Origin: Heracleum sosnowskyi | Lineage: Eukaryota; Streptophyta; Magnoliopsida; Apiales; Apiaceae | DNA: 64,000 bases | Direction: 5' to 3' | Assembly: GCA_030848705.1 (NCBI GenBank) | Contig: CM061238.1 | Coordinates: 46,601,133-46,665,132, forward strand | Shown: piece by piece, positions 20,701 to 32,800 of the stretch | Layout: each line of letters begins with the position of its first letter | How positions within the stretch are numbered: position 1 is the stretch's first letter | Made by a program: the position numbers and the translations under genes | The notes under the pieces: generated by a model | Seen by the model: only the letters and a program-made list of their open reading frames with translations | Told to the model about the DNA's origin: nothing | The model's database searches: none

Positions 20701-22731
20701 CTTAAAGATTATTAGTGTGAATATCCATTTAAGGATTATTTATTTTTAAGAATATTACTTTTGAATATTTATTTGAGATTTAATTATTTAATGATTATTA
20801 TTTCGAATATTCAAATGAGAATTATTAATTAAGGAACGTTATTTCAGATATTCATTTGAGGTTTACTTAATCGAAGAATATTATTGTGAATATTATCTGA
20901 GGATTATTTAATGAACATTATTTTTGAATATTCATTTGAAGATTAATTATTTATTTAATGAATATTATTTTCAAATATTCATTTGCGGATTATTTATTTA
21001 ATGAATATTATTTTCAAATATTCATTTGCGGAGTATTTACTTAATGAATATTATTTTTAAATATTCATTTGAGGATTACTTACTTAATGAATATTATTTT
21101 CAAATATTCATTTAAGATTTACTTATTTAATAAATATTCTTAAGTATTTGTAAATCAAAAGAGGTTCCCAAAATAATATTTTTCCATTTAAATCTGTCCT
21201 TTAAAGGGGATTTAAATGCTCGCTCAACTATCAAAAATATGGGAAACCTGATTTAAGTGACTGCTACTCTTTTTAAACTCTCAACTCAAAAACTGTCAGG
21301 GGACAAATATTTTTCAAAGCTATGTAATTGCTGCAAGTCAAATATTGTATTACCACCTCAACAATCGAGGGGTAAATTCCTGGAACAAGTCGATATCCAT
21401 TAACAAGCAATAGCTTGGGAAATATTGGAGAATCTTCCTTTCCAACCTAGATATAACTACTTAGTGGAGTCGTATCAACAAGTGTTACACTTGGGGAAAG
21501 GAGGACGATCTTTACGTTTCAGAGTCATGGATTTCATCTGAACTAGGAGTGGTGTAAGTGGTCAAGTTGCGTGGGCCCATCCAAATTTTTATTGCCCCAA
21601 ATGGGCGGGAGGTCACAGTAAGGCGGTAGACAATGTCAGGCCGTCGTGATACTTCCATCTACATGTAGAAAACTATTTGAGCGGTGCGACCTGCTACTGA
21701 TCATAGCAAGGTTAGGCACAGCGGACGCGGTAGCAACTCCAGTATTAGTTCATCATCCAATTTGGATATTCCTGCAACATGTATTGGGGAGATGAACCAA
21801 TCGTGTTGGCAGGGGGTCGAAAAGTGTTTGGAAATGAAGTGTCAATAAATTCTTGCAACTTCATCTTTTATTTTATGAATATGACTCTGTGGATACCTTA
21901 CATAACATGAGTTATGGTAAGGGAGTTGTTTATACTGAATCATCTTATAACTTCTTTTAAGTTATGTGTTGATATTCTGCTTACATAGCAGATATTTTTG
22001 GAAGAGTTATATTGGTTTACTTCGAAACCTTATCTTTTATATTATACTAGAACTTTGTTCATAATATAGCAAAAGCTTGCAGAAATATTATGAAATGATA
22101 TTTGAAGTATATTAATGGTACTGTTTTTGGGAATACATTCTGATAAGGAAATAATTTCAGTATCAAGATATTTTGACAAATTACTGTCTTATACCCGCAT
22201 TATTCTGGGTTGAGTTAAAGGCAGCATTATGCCATACTTTCATTACCTTGCTGAGCTATCGCTCACTCTTGCTATTGTTTTATATATATTATATAGCAGC
22301 GAAGCAGGATGCCAATGGGACGGCACATACCCCGCAAGGCGTTTCCATAAACCGTTTTTAGCAGTGATCCCGGGAGTAGTACGAACCAATCGAATCAGTC
22401 TACGGCTTTGGTATTCAACTCATGTATAGACATGAATGGTATAAGAGGATTGTGAGCATCAGAAGGCTAAGTTGGTAATGTAACAATACTTAGAAATGGT
22501 ATCAGTAACAGATTAAAAAGACATTTGGGTATTGTAATAAAAGTTATTTATTCCGCAATTGTTGTATTGTGTCGTTTCTGAGACTCTAACCTGTGTGTGT
22601 GTGTGTGTGAGACATATGTTGTGGGGTCATGAACAGGTAAATTATGAATGGTGTGAGTATTACAGGTAAGGCAAGGAGTACATGGATTGTGACAACCCTA
22701 AATCCCTGACCCCGGATTTGGGGCTGTTACA
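17727..22731 (+). repeat. Left (5') LTR of element D
   Basis: 5005 bp with TGTAAGACC...TTACA ends. It differs from the right LTR at about 13 substitutions counted by eye, plus one TG repeat difference near 22590-22610, i.e. about 0.26 percent. No coding potential is evident; the short frames within it recur in both LTRs and look fortuitous. Confidence 0.95.
20640..21140 (+). repeat. About 43-bp AT-rich tandem repeat in left D LTR
   Basis: Units of roughly 43 bp containing GAATATTATTTT and AAATATTCATTTG repeat with drift, clearest from 20900 to 21120. Each unit contains an inverted pair GAATATT / AATATTC, so the array could form a row of hairpins. Its copy is in the right LTR. Confidence 0.75.
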
Positions 22732-22735
22732 GAGA

Positions 22736-22747
22736 TGGTATCAGAGC
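22736..22747 (+). promoter_or_regulatory. Primer binding site of element D (tRNA-iMet)
   Basis: TGGTATCAGAGC lies 4 nt after the LTR end and complements the 3' end of plant initiator tRNA-Met, the usual primer of Tekay chromoviruses and many copia elements. Confidence 0.9.
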
Positions 22748-25480
22748 GTTAGGTTACAGTCCTCAGAAACGATAGGAGATCGAGTCTTACAATACCCTTA
22801 ATAATGATAAGAGCATCTAGAGCTCAAATTAAGTTCGCAGTCGAGTTAGAAGACATGACCCTGACTGTTTAAGATAAAGCCCGAGAAGGGACTTCTTCTG
22901 GGAAACCGTACTTAGGACTTCATGGTTAGTCACCTCGATTCGTATGAGTTATAGATGGATGGGATTCTGAGATACCAGATCCCGAGGCCTTCGAGTAGGC
23001 ATTTGATGATGCGCTTCTTGAGATGGACGAAGACCCGATAAAGGAAGATCCATAGGAGGATCTAGAGGAAGACCCCGTAGTGGGTCAAGGAAAGAATCTT
23101 GTAGAGGACGTGTTGATTGATAAAGATGTAGTATGTTACTTGAGGTCGTATAATAAGACCGGACGAACCTTCAAGGGATAAATAAGTGACGAGACAATAG
23201 TTTAAGGATCGTTCATGATACATCAAGAGGTATGACAAAGAAAATGGAGTAGAGTCTCCAAAGCAGAAGAGGTAGAGGCAATATAGCCAGTATCAGTGGA
23301 TTGATTCGACTGGAACGGAACCTGTTACTCGTAGTCGGTTATAGTTGCCCCTAAGGAGGCGGCATACGTAAGAACCAAGATGTTCAGATTTTCACGAACG
23401 ATTAAGGGTACTTAGTTGCCTAAGAATAGTGAAAGGAATTGTGTTGGCTATGAGGTTTCAATCCCCCATGACCAGGGATTCCACTGGAAATAGTGTCTAT
23501 TACATCATTGAGGGATTTTATTATCTCAAGGAAAATTTTGGGTATATGTACCATGCAAATGTTATTGTAAGACAAGCACGCTAAGACGGAATCGAGAACG
23601 AGATTTGCCACCCTCAGGAAACCAGGAAGGACTTATGAGGATAGAACAGAAAGGTCGGAAATCAGATCCGAGCATTACTAGTAGGTAAATAGATTGATCA
23701 AGTTTCCCTGATTTTGGAAAGAAATTCAGCAGATTTTGGCAAACCTTGTCTTTCTGATTACCGGAGGATGTCACCAAAGAGAGTGGAAATCAGAGCGAAC
23801 CCTGTGGATTGGGTAAGATAGTCGTTATAGGGGTTGGTGGACAGACCCTGATTGCTATAAGTAATTGTAGAGATTAAATGAGGAAGTTGAGATTGGACGG
23901 TAAAGGCGAAATATATTTAAGGACCAAGACGGACTGAGAAGTTCCGGGGTTGACTTAAATGAAAAGGCTATTGTGCCAAAAGTGTTAAGCTTATGTAGCG
24001 CCCGGGATTGATATGGGAGAAGGAATATTGGATATAAGGATGATTGAAACAGAGACCAGATTTAATCTTGTAGTTTCTAACGATCTTCCGGAGTACTGCC
24101 CAGTCGACATGTGGAATTTTCATTGCTACGGGCGACAACGGTATCCAAGTCTTCTTATAGAACAGAACGCTTACTTGAGATGTTTGCGCCTAGTCGAATA
24201 GAACCCCCTGCAGTTGCAAAGGTCGATGGTTGAATCCTTAGCGACTAGTATGAGTCGGCAATAACGTAAGTATCGAGCACCTTAGGGTGTGCATGGAGAA
24301 GAAAAGCTTTGGAATTGAACGATTATCCATTAGAGGAGCCGACATAAAAGGCATCCGTAGAGACTTTGGTAGTACCCTCCCCATTTGCAAATTATGTGGG
24401 GTACCTCCCCAATCTATGATCTATCTTGACCTCTCCCCAGGAAAAATTCTGATAAAGGGTATATTCCCTCTTCGAAGTTGTTTTATAACACTTGTGTTAA
24501 ACCATATTCAGTTTCAATTGTGCCAGAGGCTATCACAATGCCTACTTTCAGGTTTTTGAACCCCTGTCAAATGATGTTATTTAAGCTTTCACTTTTCTTC
24601 AAATAATGAATGACCCTATGGTGATACCTCACCACTTGTTTGTTAAGTACCAGTATCTTTTTGGTTATTCTTTTCTTTGGAAACCGCACCTTTGGAATCT
24701 GTTCAATTTTAATCCAAGGTGTTCCTTTAAGAAATATTGTCGAAAGACGATAATCATCAAATTGATCTCGAATTGCTTTCATACTTTTCAACTTCCACTG
24801 AGATGAACAACCCTATACTTATAGGGGCTACAAGGACTATCTGTCTGTGTGATAGAAGTCTGAAGGGACGCCATCACTTGTAAGTTGTGAAATACAAGAA
24901 GGCTAATTACCTTTAGTAATGTCTCAATCGAGGCACACAACGTTGAGTTCTTATGATCATGTTGATCTCTCGGTAAATTCTTTTACCTCCAATAAGGTTG
25001 CCTTAAAAAAACTCATAACCTTATGATCACTAGTGTGTGACGTTTTCCTTGATATGGGAGCTGTCTTTTCAAGGCCCCATGATTTTGTTATCCTCATTGG
25101 ATTCTAAGGGGAGGCCAACCAGGTCAAATAAGTCAAAATTCGCTGATAAGAATTAGATTCGCAACGAAATCGCCTATGACATGAGCGAATCCCTAAGACG
25201 AATAGAATGTTAGTGATATATCAATGAAATTGGTTTATTCTCCCAAGGATATTATGATAATGGAAAGCGTGTCAATCGATATATGTGAAAGGAATAGCGA
25301 TGTGCCGTGAACTCCAGTGACAACGGTGTTAGATAGATGCCCTATAGTGGAATTGAGATTTTGGAGGATTTGTTTACGAATGGACACAACCTCTGGGTTA
25401 GCAAGATAAGTACTGGCGATGGAGTCAGAGGGAGCTGGTATTGTGGCTTGGGAGAGGTGCAGCGTGTGTTGTTTTTAGAG
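22748..25480 (+). other. Degenerate leader/gag region of element D
   Basis: No open frame longer than about 90 codons is convincing here. Near 22990-23090 a broken translation gives acidic Asp/Glu-rich sequence that may be a relic of gag. The remainder I cannot assign. Stops occur throughout all plus-strand frames. Confidence 0.4.
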
Positions 25481-25720
25481 GAATAATTTCCGGAAATATA
25501 TGGAGACCCGGATGAAAATGAAAGTTAAAGAGTTAAAACAAGAAACCATGACTGTGACCGAGTATGAGGCCAAGTTTCCCGAATTATTGAGGTTTGTTCC
25601 GGAGTTTGTGAACATAAAATAAAAGAAAGCCAGTAGGTTTCAACCAGGGCTACCTCCAACAAGCAGCCCACTGTCAGGACCTTTAAATAGCAGGTGCCCT
25701 TCTACACTGTTTAGACAGAG
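25481..25720 (+). pseudogene. gag capsid relic of element D
   Basis: Broken plus-strand translation gives a segment ending in ...MTVTEYEAKFPELLRF... and then KASRFQPGL after a stop. This matches the retrotransposon gag block of plant chromoviruses (MTVxEYxxKFxELxRF...RFxxGL). No open frame remains. Confidence 0.65.
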
Positions 25721-26189
25721 CTAATGCATTGTTGTATATCAAGATGTTGCATGACGATTAAACCTTAAGGCCGAGACGCTGAGGGAATAATTACAAGTAG
25801 AAATAGCCAATCGAGGGATTTTCCCATAAGACTGGTACATCCAGGTTGTGAACTAGAAATATGAGGTCGACACTTTTGATAGACCTGATTCCTTTCAAGT
25901 TGGGAGAAGTTGATATTATAATAAGGATGATTGACACCCAATGGAGCCAATTGATTGCAAAGAAAAAGAGTAATGAATAAAGGACGGAGACAGATTCAGA
26001 GATTCTTGAATATAGTTCAGACTAAGAAACTATTACGTCAGAAATACGAGGCTTAATTAGCTCTTATGGTTGATGCCAAGAAAAGAGGCACCAAGTATAG
26101 AGGAAACTACAATGATTTTGGGAGATTTTACAAGATCTTAATGCGCTACCAAATATCGATTGGGATGACATGAGAATGAATACCGAGTA

Positions 26190-26304
26190 TTCAGAGTATA
26201 GTGGGAATGAAAGAGTTAGTGACTCAGTTACAAGAGTTGTTGTATAAGGATATGATAAGACCCAGTGTACCACCATGGAGAGCCCGGTGTTGTTGTAAGA
26301 GAGA
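26190..26304 (+). pseudogene. RT N-terminal relic of element D, cut by element B
   Basis: The translation ELVTQLQELLYKDMIRPSVP corresponds to the start of gypsy reverse transcriptase (LKxQLxELLxKGFIRPSxSPWG). Element B with its TSD AAGAT follows directly, and the RT relic continues at 39333. Confidence 0.75.
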
Positions 26305-26309
26305 AAGAT

Positions 26310-27303
26310 TGTTAGGAATATGTTGTTCTTGATGATAATTATAAAAACACTTAGTAGATTTTGTATTAAGTTATTTTGTAACTGTCAACGAAATAGCATG
26401 CTTTGCAGTGTTTCGTTGACAGGAAGCTCATCAACGAAATGAGTGATGTAGCAATTGCACTGTACATTACTTCATAGTTTGATATGCAGTTTGTTGAGTA
26501 CTAGATAGGTTTTCTAAGTCATGTTGACTAAATGGTTAGATAGGCAAAATAGGTTGGTTAATTGTAAATATTTAGTGCCTTGTAATTTTGCCTAAGTGAA
26601 GACATGTCAACGGAATGAAGATTACTCTATCAACGAAACAAGGAAGCTCATCAACGAAACAAAGAATAAAGCTATCAACGAAACACATCTCTATGCCATC
26701 AACGAATCATTATTGCTTTTCTATACAATTGACAAAGTGATAGTGACAGGTTCCTGACAGATCAAAAAGGAGATGTGGAAGTGTACTTTGCATTGGAAAC
26801 CATTAAAATGGACATGGGGAATAAGGAAACATCCCAGTTTCCAATTGGGCTCTTGGGAGTGATCATAATAAGCATGAAGTCAAAAGCAAGGATCTCCAAG
26901 GACCACTGGACAAAGGGATGAAAAGCAAACTATTGGCGGTTACTCATTGTACTATTAGTGTAGCCAAAAATAGGGTTGTAAACTTGGGTTTATATAACCA
27001 AGTGTAGCAGTTACTTTATTTGAGTGAAGAAAAACAAAGAGTTTGTATTAGCTATCTTTGAGAGCATTTTTCTTCTCTACAACCTTGTAACTGAGCAGCT
27101 GTGTACATTTGTATCACAGATTATTTCCGCAATAAAAACACTTCAGTTGGATCATCAAACAATCCAACTGAATTATTTATATCTTGTGTTTTTATTTATT
27201 CAGTTCAGTTTAATTTTATAAAGTATTTTCAAGTTAAAGAAATATCAAAATTGTATTCAACCCCCCCCCTTCTACAATTCTGTTAGGTCATTTGGGATTA
27301 ACA
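26310..27303 (+). repeat. 5' LTR of element B
   Basis: 994 bp, TGTTAGGA...TTAACA. It holds six exact TCAACGAAA/TTTCGTTGA motifs (26385, 26411, 26431, 26630, 26651, 26675) and two one-base variants. A perfect 10-bp inverted pair, GTCAACGAAA (26384-26393) and TTTCGTTGAC (26411-26420), could form a hairpin with a 17-nt loop. TATATAA at 26991-26997 and AATAAA at 27131-27136 suggest where U3, R and U5 divide. Confidence 0.97.
26991..26997 (+). promoter_or_regulatory. TATA box in 5' LTR of element B
   Basis: TATATAA in a GC-poor context; transcription would be expected to start about 30 nt downstream, before the AATAAA at 27131. Confidence 0.6.
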
Positions 27304-27305
27304 AT

Positions 27306-27317
27306 TGGTATCAGAGC
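27306..27317 (+). promoter_or_regulatory. Primer binding site of element B (tRNA-iMet)
   Basis: TGGTATCAGAGC lies 2 nt after the LTR end, the standard initiator tRNA-Met primer site for copia elements. Confidence 0.93.
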
Positions 27318-27367
27318 AAGCTTCTAACATACAAGAAGTTTAAAGATCAAGACCAAAAACAGAAACC

Positions 27368-29842
27368 ATGGTGAAGAAGGATGCAGGTGTGAAGATACCA
27401 GTTCTTGATAAGGACAATTACTTTCACTGGAAAGTAAAGATGCATTTACACCTCATGTCTATGGATGAGAGGTATGTAGACTGCATTGAGAAAGGTCCAC
27501 ACGTTCCCATGAAGCTTGATTCGAGAGTTGGACTGCCAGATGATGCTCCTGATGTAGAGATTCCAAAACTTGTCTCAGAATGGACTGTTGAAGATGTTGC
27601 AGAAGTCCATAAAGACAAAAGAACCATGAACATTCTGTTTAATGGTTTGGAGCAAGAGATGTTTGACAATGTTATCAACTGTACAACCTCTAAGGAAGTA
27701 TGGGATACTGTTAGAACTCTCTGTGAAGGAACTGAGCAAGTCAGGGAAAATAAAATGCAACTCCTTATACAACAATATGAGCATTTTCATTTTAAAGCTG
27801 GTGAAACCCTAAATGACACGTTTAGTAGGTTTCAGAAGCTTTTGAATGGATTAAAGCTGTATGGGAGGATCTATCAAACTAAGGATTCAAACCTTAAATT
27901 TCTCAGAGCTCTTCCAAAAGAATGGAAGCCTATGACTGTTTCTCTTAGAAACACTCAAGAGTACAAAGACTACACTCTTGAAAGGCTTTATGGAACCTTG
28001 AAGACTTATGAGCTGGAAATGGAGCAAGATGAGGAAATTGAAAAGGTACAGAAGAAGGGTGGATCTATTGCATTAATTGCATCTGTGAACCAACTGGAAG
28101 ATGACAACAAAGAAACTGCAAAGGCCACAACTAGTCGACCTAGTTGTAGGAGTGATGTTAGCAAGGGTAAAGACAAGATGACAGAAGAAGAAGAAGAATC
28201 AGAACCAGCCAACTTGAATGACTTAGATGAGATTGATGAGCATATTGCTTTTCTGTCTAGGAAATTCTCTAAGTTCAAGTTCAAAAGAAACTCAGAAGCA
28301 AGGCCACCAAGAAGAGACTTTCAACCTAGCAAAACAAACTGGATTGAAAAGTCTAAGTCAAAATGTTTCAATTGTGGAATGCTTGGTCACTTTGCTGGAG
28401 ACTGCAGAAAGCCCAAGGTTGAGAAGGGCAACAGGAAATTTGAGCCTGTTGATTATAAAAAGAAATACTTTGAACTTCTCAAGGAAAAAGAAAAGGCTTT
28501 CATGTCTCAGGAGTATGACTGGGCTGGTAATGGTGAAGACTCTGATGATGATGTTGAATATGTCAACTTGGCTCTTATGGCTGACAATCATGAGCAGGAA
28601 GCAAGTTCCTCAAGCAACCAGGTAACAATTACTAATCTTTCTGAGCTTTCTAAAGAGGAATGCGATAGTGCAGTAAATGAAATGTCTACTGTACTATATA
28701 ATTTGCGTGTTACTCTTAAATCACTTACCAAGGAGAATTCTAGAATAAAAGAGACTAACTTGTTCTTAAGTGATAGGAATGCAGTGTTAGAAGCACAGCT
28801 CATTGAATTTGAGAAAATGAGATGTGTTAGTAGGGATGCTAAGAAGGAACTTGAGAACGTGTTACAAAGGGAAGAAATTCTTAAAACACAACTTGAAATA
28901 GAACAAGGTGTGATTGCAAAATGGAAAGATTCCAGGAATGTTGCTACCAACATCATTAATGTTCAAGGTATGGAATCTTTCTGTGAGGAATCATGGAAAA
29001 AGAACAAAGAGAAGCTAGGGTGTGTTGGTGAAACCTTAGAATCAGAAACAGAGTCAACAAACAACAATGATCATTTGTTGGAGGTTGATATGTCAACGAA
29101 ATGCAATGTTTCGTTGACACATGAACCATCAACCGATCAGGCTGTTTCGTTGACAGACAAAAGAAAAGAGAAACTCACTAGACTTAATGACAAGTATGGT
29201 CCTGTCACCAAGAACTTTGTTCAAGGTGAGTCTAGTAATTCAAAGAAAGTTGAGAAGCCTGTTGAGAGAGCTAATGTAGGTCACTTGTCTAACAAGCAAT
29301 TGAAAGACAAGGTAGAGAAAGTTCATAATGAGGCTAAAGGAAATAAAAAGAATAACAGGAATGGCAAAGTAGGAATTAACAAACACAACAATTACACACC
29401 TGATAAATATGCTCCTAGAAAGACATGTGTTAATTGTGGAAGTGTTAGTCATTTGTCTACTAACTGCAAATCTGTTAAGAAATCTGCTAATGTGAAAATG
29501 CCCAAGCCTGAAATGAACAGTTCCATGCCTACAATGCCTGTTATGCCTAACATGTTTGCTCCATATGCACAATTTCAGAATCCATATGCTAGCATGCCAT
29601 TTGTGTCTAATCCTTACATGAATATGTTTAACATGCCACAAATGCCATGGAACATGAATAACATGATTGTTCCTCCAACTATGCATGCTATGAATGAAAA
29701 TATGAGCAACCCTCAGAAATCAACACCAAGGGTAAAGATTGATTTGAATCAATCTGAGTCCAAAGTGAAAAATGGTACAAAAGGGAATGCAAAGGCTAAC
29801 AAGACAGGACCCAAGGAAACTTGGGTACCAAAATCAACTTGA
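27368..29842 (+). CDS. gag: Gag of element B (824 aa)
   Basis: This is the structural protein that forms virus-like particles and packages RNA. Residues 1-230 form the UBN2-type capsid region (NYFHWKVKM near the start, KEVWDT in the middle). Two CCHC zinc knuckles are present, CFNCGMLGHFAGDC from about residue 333 and CVNCGSVSHLSTNC from about residue 687. Between them lies a long coiled-coil region, typical of the large Sirevirus gag; a Met/Pro/Asn-rich segment follows the second knuckle. Three exact copies of the B motif are in frame at 29093-29153. The frame ends shortly after a GPKETW block; pol follows in another frame. Confidence 0.93.
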   Translation: MVKKDAGVKIPVLDKDNYFHWKVKMHLHLMSMDERYVDCIEKGPHVPMKLDSRVGLPDDAPDVEIPKLVSEWTVEDVAEVHKDKRTMNILFNGLEQEMFDNVINCTTSKEVWDTVRTLCEGTEQVRENKMQLLIQQYEHFHFKAGETLNDTFSRFQKLLNGLKLYGRIYQTKDSNLKFLRALPKEWKPMTVSLRNTQEYKDYTLERLYGTLKTYELEMEQDEEIEKVQKKGGSIALIASVNQLEDDNKETAKATTSRPSCRSDVSKGKDKMTEEEEESEPANLNDLDEIDEHIAFLSRKFSKFKFKRNSEARPPRRDFQPSKTNWIEKSKSKCFNCGMLGHFAGDCRKPKVEKGNRKFEPVDYKKKYFELLKEKEKAFMSQEYDWAGNGEDSDDDVEYVNLALMADNHEQEASSSSNQVTITNLSELSKEECDSAVNEMSTVLYNLRVTLKSLTKENSRIKETNLFLSDRNAVLEAQLIEFEKMRCVSRDAKKELENVLQREEILKTQLEIEQGVIAKWKDSRNVATNIINVQGMESFCEESWKKNKEKLGCVGETLESETESTNNNDHLLEVDMSTKCNVSLTHEPSTDQAVSLTDKRKEKLTRLNDKYGPVTKNFVQGESSNSKKVEKPVERANVGHLSNKQLKDKVEKVHNEAKGNKKNNRNGKVGINKHNNYTPDKYAPRKTCVNCGSVSHLSTNCKSVKKSANVKMPKPEMNSSMPTMPVMPNMFAPYAQFQNPYASMPFVSNPYMNMFNMPQMPWNMNNMIVPPTMHAMNENMSNPQKSTPRVKIDLNQSESKVKNGTKGNAKANKTGPKETWVPKST

Positions 29843-29862
29843 TTTGGTTTTATTGTGTGCAG
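29825..29862 (+). other. 38-nt GT-AG interval at the gag-pol junction of element B
   Basis: The TGG codon at 29822-29824 is followed by GTACC, the gag stop (29840-29842), a T-rich run and TGTGCAG; GGA at 29863 is the first codon of the pol frame. Leaving out these 38 nt joins gag to pol without changing either frame. This is far shorter than usual plant introns, so splicing is a hypothesis; the alternative is frameshifting. Confidence 0.55.
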
Positions 29863-32800
29863 GGAGACAAAAGGAATCTTTGGTACTTGGATAGTGGTTG
29901 TTCAAGACACATGACTGGTGATTCTACCCTGCTCACAGAGTTTCAGGAAAGAGCTGGCCCTTGTATTGCTTTTGGAGATGACAGCAAAGGCTACACAAAG
30001 GGATATGGCTTGATTTCAAAAGAGAATGTCATCATAGATGAGGTTGCATTGGTGGATGGTCTTAAGCACAATTTGCTTAGTATCAGTCAACTCTGTGACA
30101 AAGGATTTTTAGTTACTTTTTCAAAAGAAGCCTGTGTTGTTTCTAAAGGAGGAAACAACAATGTGGTAATGACTGGATTCAGAAGAGGGAATGTGTACAT
30201 TGCTGACTTTAGTAGCACAAGTTCAGACACCATCACTTGTCTTTTCAGCAAAGCAAACAAGGATGAAAGTTGGCTATGGCACAAGAAATTATCTCATCTG
30301 AATTTCAAGGTTATGAATGATTTGGTGAGGAAAGATCTTGCTAGAGGAATTCCACAGGTGGAGTTTTCCAAGGATGGTTTGTGTGATGCCTGTCAAAAAG
30401 GGAAACAAAAGAAGGCATCATTCAAAAGCAAGACAGAGTCATCAATTGTTCATCAGCTTGAGTTACTTCATATGGATTTGTTTGGCCCTGTAAATGTCAT
30501 GTCTATTTCAAAGAAGAAATACTGTCTTGTGATTGTTGATGATTTTTCTAGATTTACATGGACTTTCTTTTTGCACTCTAAAGATGAGGCAAGTGAAATC
30601 ATTATCAATCACATCAAGATGGTAAGCAATCATCCTGATTTCAAAGTAAGAAGGATTAGGAGTGACAATGGGACAGAATTCAAGAATTCAAGCATGAAGG
30701 TGTTCTGTGAAGAAAATGGTATTTTGCATGAGTTTTCAGCAGCAAGAACACCACAGCAAAATGGTGTAGTTGAAAGGAAAAACAGAACACTTATTGAAGC
30801 TGCAAGGACAATGCTAGATGAATCAAAGTTACCAACTTATTTTTGGGCTGAGGCAGTTAACACAGCTTGCTTCACTCAGAATATTTCTTTGATTAATCAG
30901 GCCAAAGGAATGACCCCTTATCAGTTACTCAAAAGAAAGAAGCCACTATTAGATTTTCTTCATGTCTTTGGATGCAAGTGCTTTGTTCTGAGAAATCAAG
31001 CTGAGCATTTGGGGAAATTTGAAGCAAAGGCAGATGAAGCAATATTTGTGGGATATGCAGCAGGGAAAGCTTACAGAGTCTTTAATCTCAGAATCAACAT
31101 TGTTATGGAATCTGTACATGTTGTTTTTGATGATCTCAAAATACAAGGTCTCTGTGATGAAGGTTTCCATGAAAGTCTCTCTTTTGAGAATGAGGAAGGA
31201 GAACAAGTGAATCATGATAAGGCTACTGAGAAACAGCCTAAAGTTGTTGTATCTAGCACAGATGAAAGCAGCAGTGAAGATGAAGTTGCTGCATTAAGAT
31301 TGAAAAGAATAGCTGCTAGTAGACCAAATGATCATTTCGTTGACAGTCAAAATGAGCGTTTCGTTGACAACCAAAATGGTCATACCGTTGACAGTCATAG
31401 AAATGGTTCTAGAAGTGATCATTTAGGGACAACAAACTCAGGGGGAGTTTCTCAAGGACAAATGTCCAATCAAGGCAATCATGATCATGAAGCTACCTCG
31501 TCTAGAGCAAATCTACCTCCCTCAAGAAAATGGACTAAAGATCATCCCTTTGAACTCATTATAGGTGATGTTTCTTCAAAAGTCCAAACTAGAAGAGCAA
31601 CTCAAGAAGAATGTCTATATAGCAGCTTTCTGTCTCAAGATGAGCCAAAGAAAGTTGAGGATGCACTTCTAGATCCAGATTGGGTTTTGGCTATGCAAGA
31701 AGAGCTAAACCAATTTGAAAGGAACAATGTATGGAAGCTGGTGCCCAAGCCTAAGGACAGGAGTGTCATAGGCACAAAATGGGTGTTCAGAAACAAGATG
31801 GATGAAAATGGCATAGTCACAAGGAATAAAGCTAGATTGGTTGCAAAAGGTTATTCACAGGAAGAAGGAATCGATTATGATGAAACCTTTGCTCCTGTTG
31901 CAAGACTAGAAGCAATAAGGATTTTCCTAGCCTATGCAGCCCATGCCAATTTCAAGGTCTATCAAATGGATGTTAAGAGTGCTTTTCTAAATGGGGAACT
32001 GGAAGAGGAGGTGTATGTGAGTCAACCTCCTGGTTTTGAAGATGATGATTTTCCAGAGTATGTGTACTTTCTCCTCAAAGCACTCTATGGTTTGAAACAA
32101 GCACCTAGAGCCTGGTATGACACACTTTCACAGTTCCTTCTTGAGAATCACTTCACTAGAGGTACTGTAGATAATACCCTTTTTCATAGGATTGTGAATG
32201 GCTCTACAATACTTGTTCAAATTTATGTAGATGACATAATTTTTGGGTCTACAGATGAAAAACTTTGTCAAAAGTTTGCCAAGCTTATGCAAAGTAAGTA
32301 TGAAATGAGCATGATGGGAGAATTAACTTACTTTCTTGGTCTTCAAGTAAAGCAAGTTAATGAAGGCATTTTCATTAGTCAAACAAAATATATTTTTGAT
32401 TTATTGAAGAAGTTTAACTTAATGGAATGCTCTCCTGCCAAAACACCCATGCCTACTGCCACCAAACTTGAATTGAATACTAAGGAAAAATCTGTGGACA
32501 TTTCAAGTTACAGAGGCATGGTTGGCTCACTTTTATATTTAACAGCTAGTAGACCTGATATTATGTTTGCTACATGTTTATGTGCTAGATTTCAGGCTGA
32601 TCCTAGGGAATCCCATTTAGTTGCTATTAAAAGGATTTTCAGATATCTCAAAGGAACATCAAACCTTGGCATTTGGTATCCTAGAGAATCTGGTTTTGAA
32701 CTAATTGGTTATTCAGATGCAGATTATGCAGGATGTAAAATTGACAGGAAAAGCACAACAGGCACCTGTCAATTCTTAGGAAACAAGCTTGTGTCATGGT

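Noticed and set aside
22173..22429. Small protein genes in the D LTR (also at 17939-18175, 40653-40889 and 44887-45143)
   Set aside because: The frames are under 80 codons, appear in both LTRs simply because the LTRs are copies, and show no domain or conserved start context.
22590..22612. TG dinucleotide repeat as a functional feature
   Set aside because: Ordinary microsatellite in the D LTR; the only length difference between the LTR copies there is two bases.
29822..29865. Ribosomal bypass (phage T4 gene 60 type) at the gag-pol junction
   Set aside because: Take-off and landing codons do not match; the conserved ends look like splice boundaries instead.
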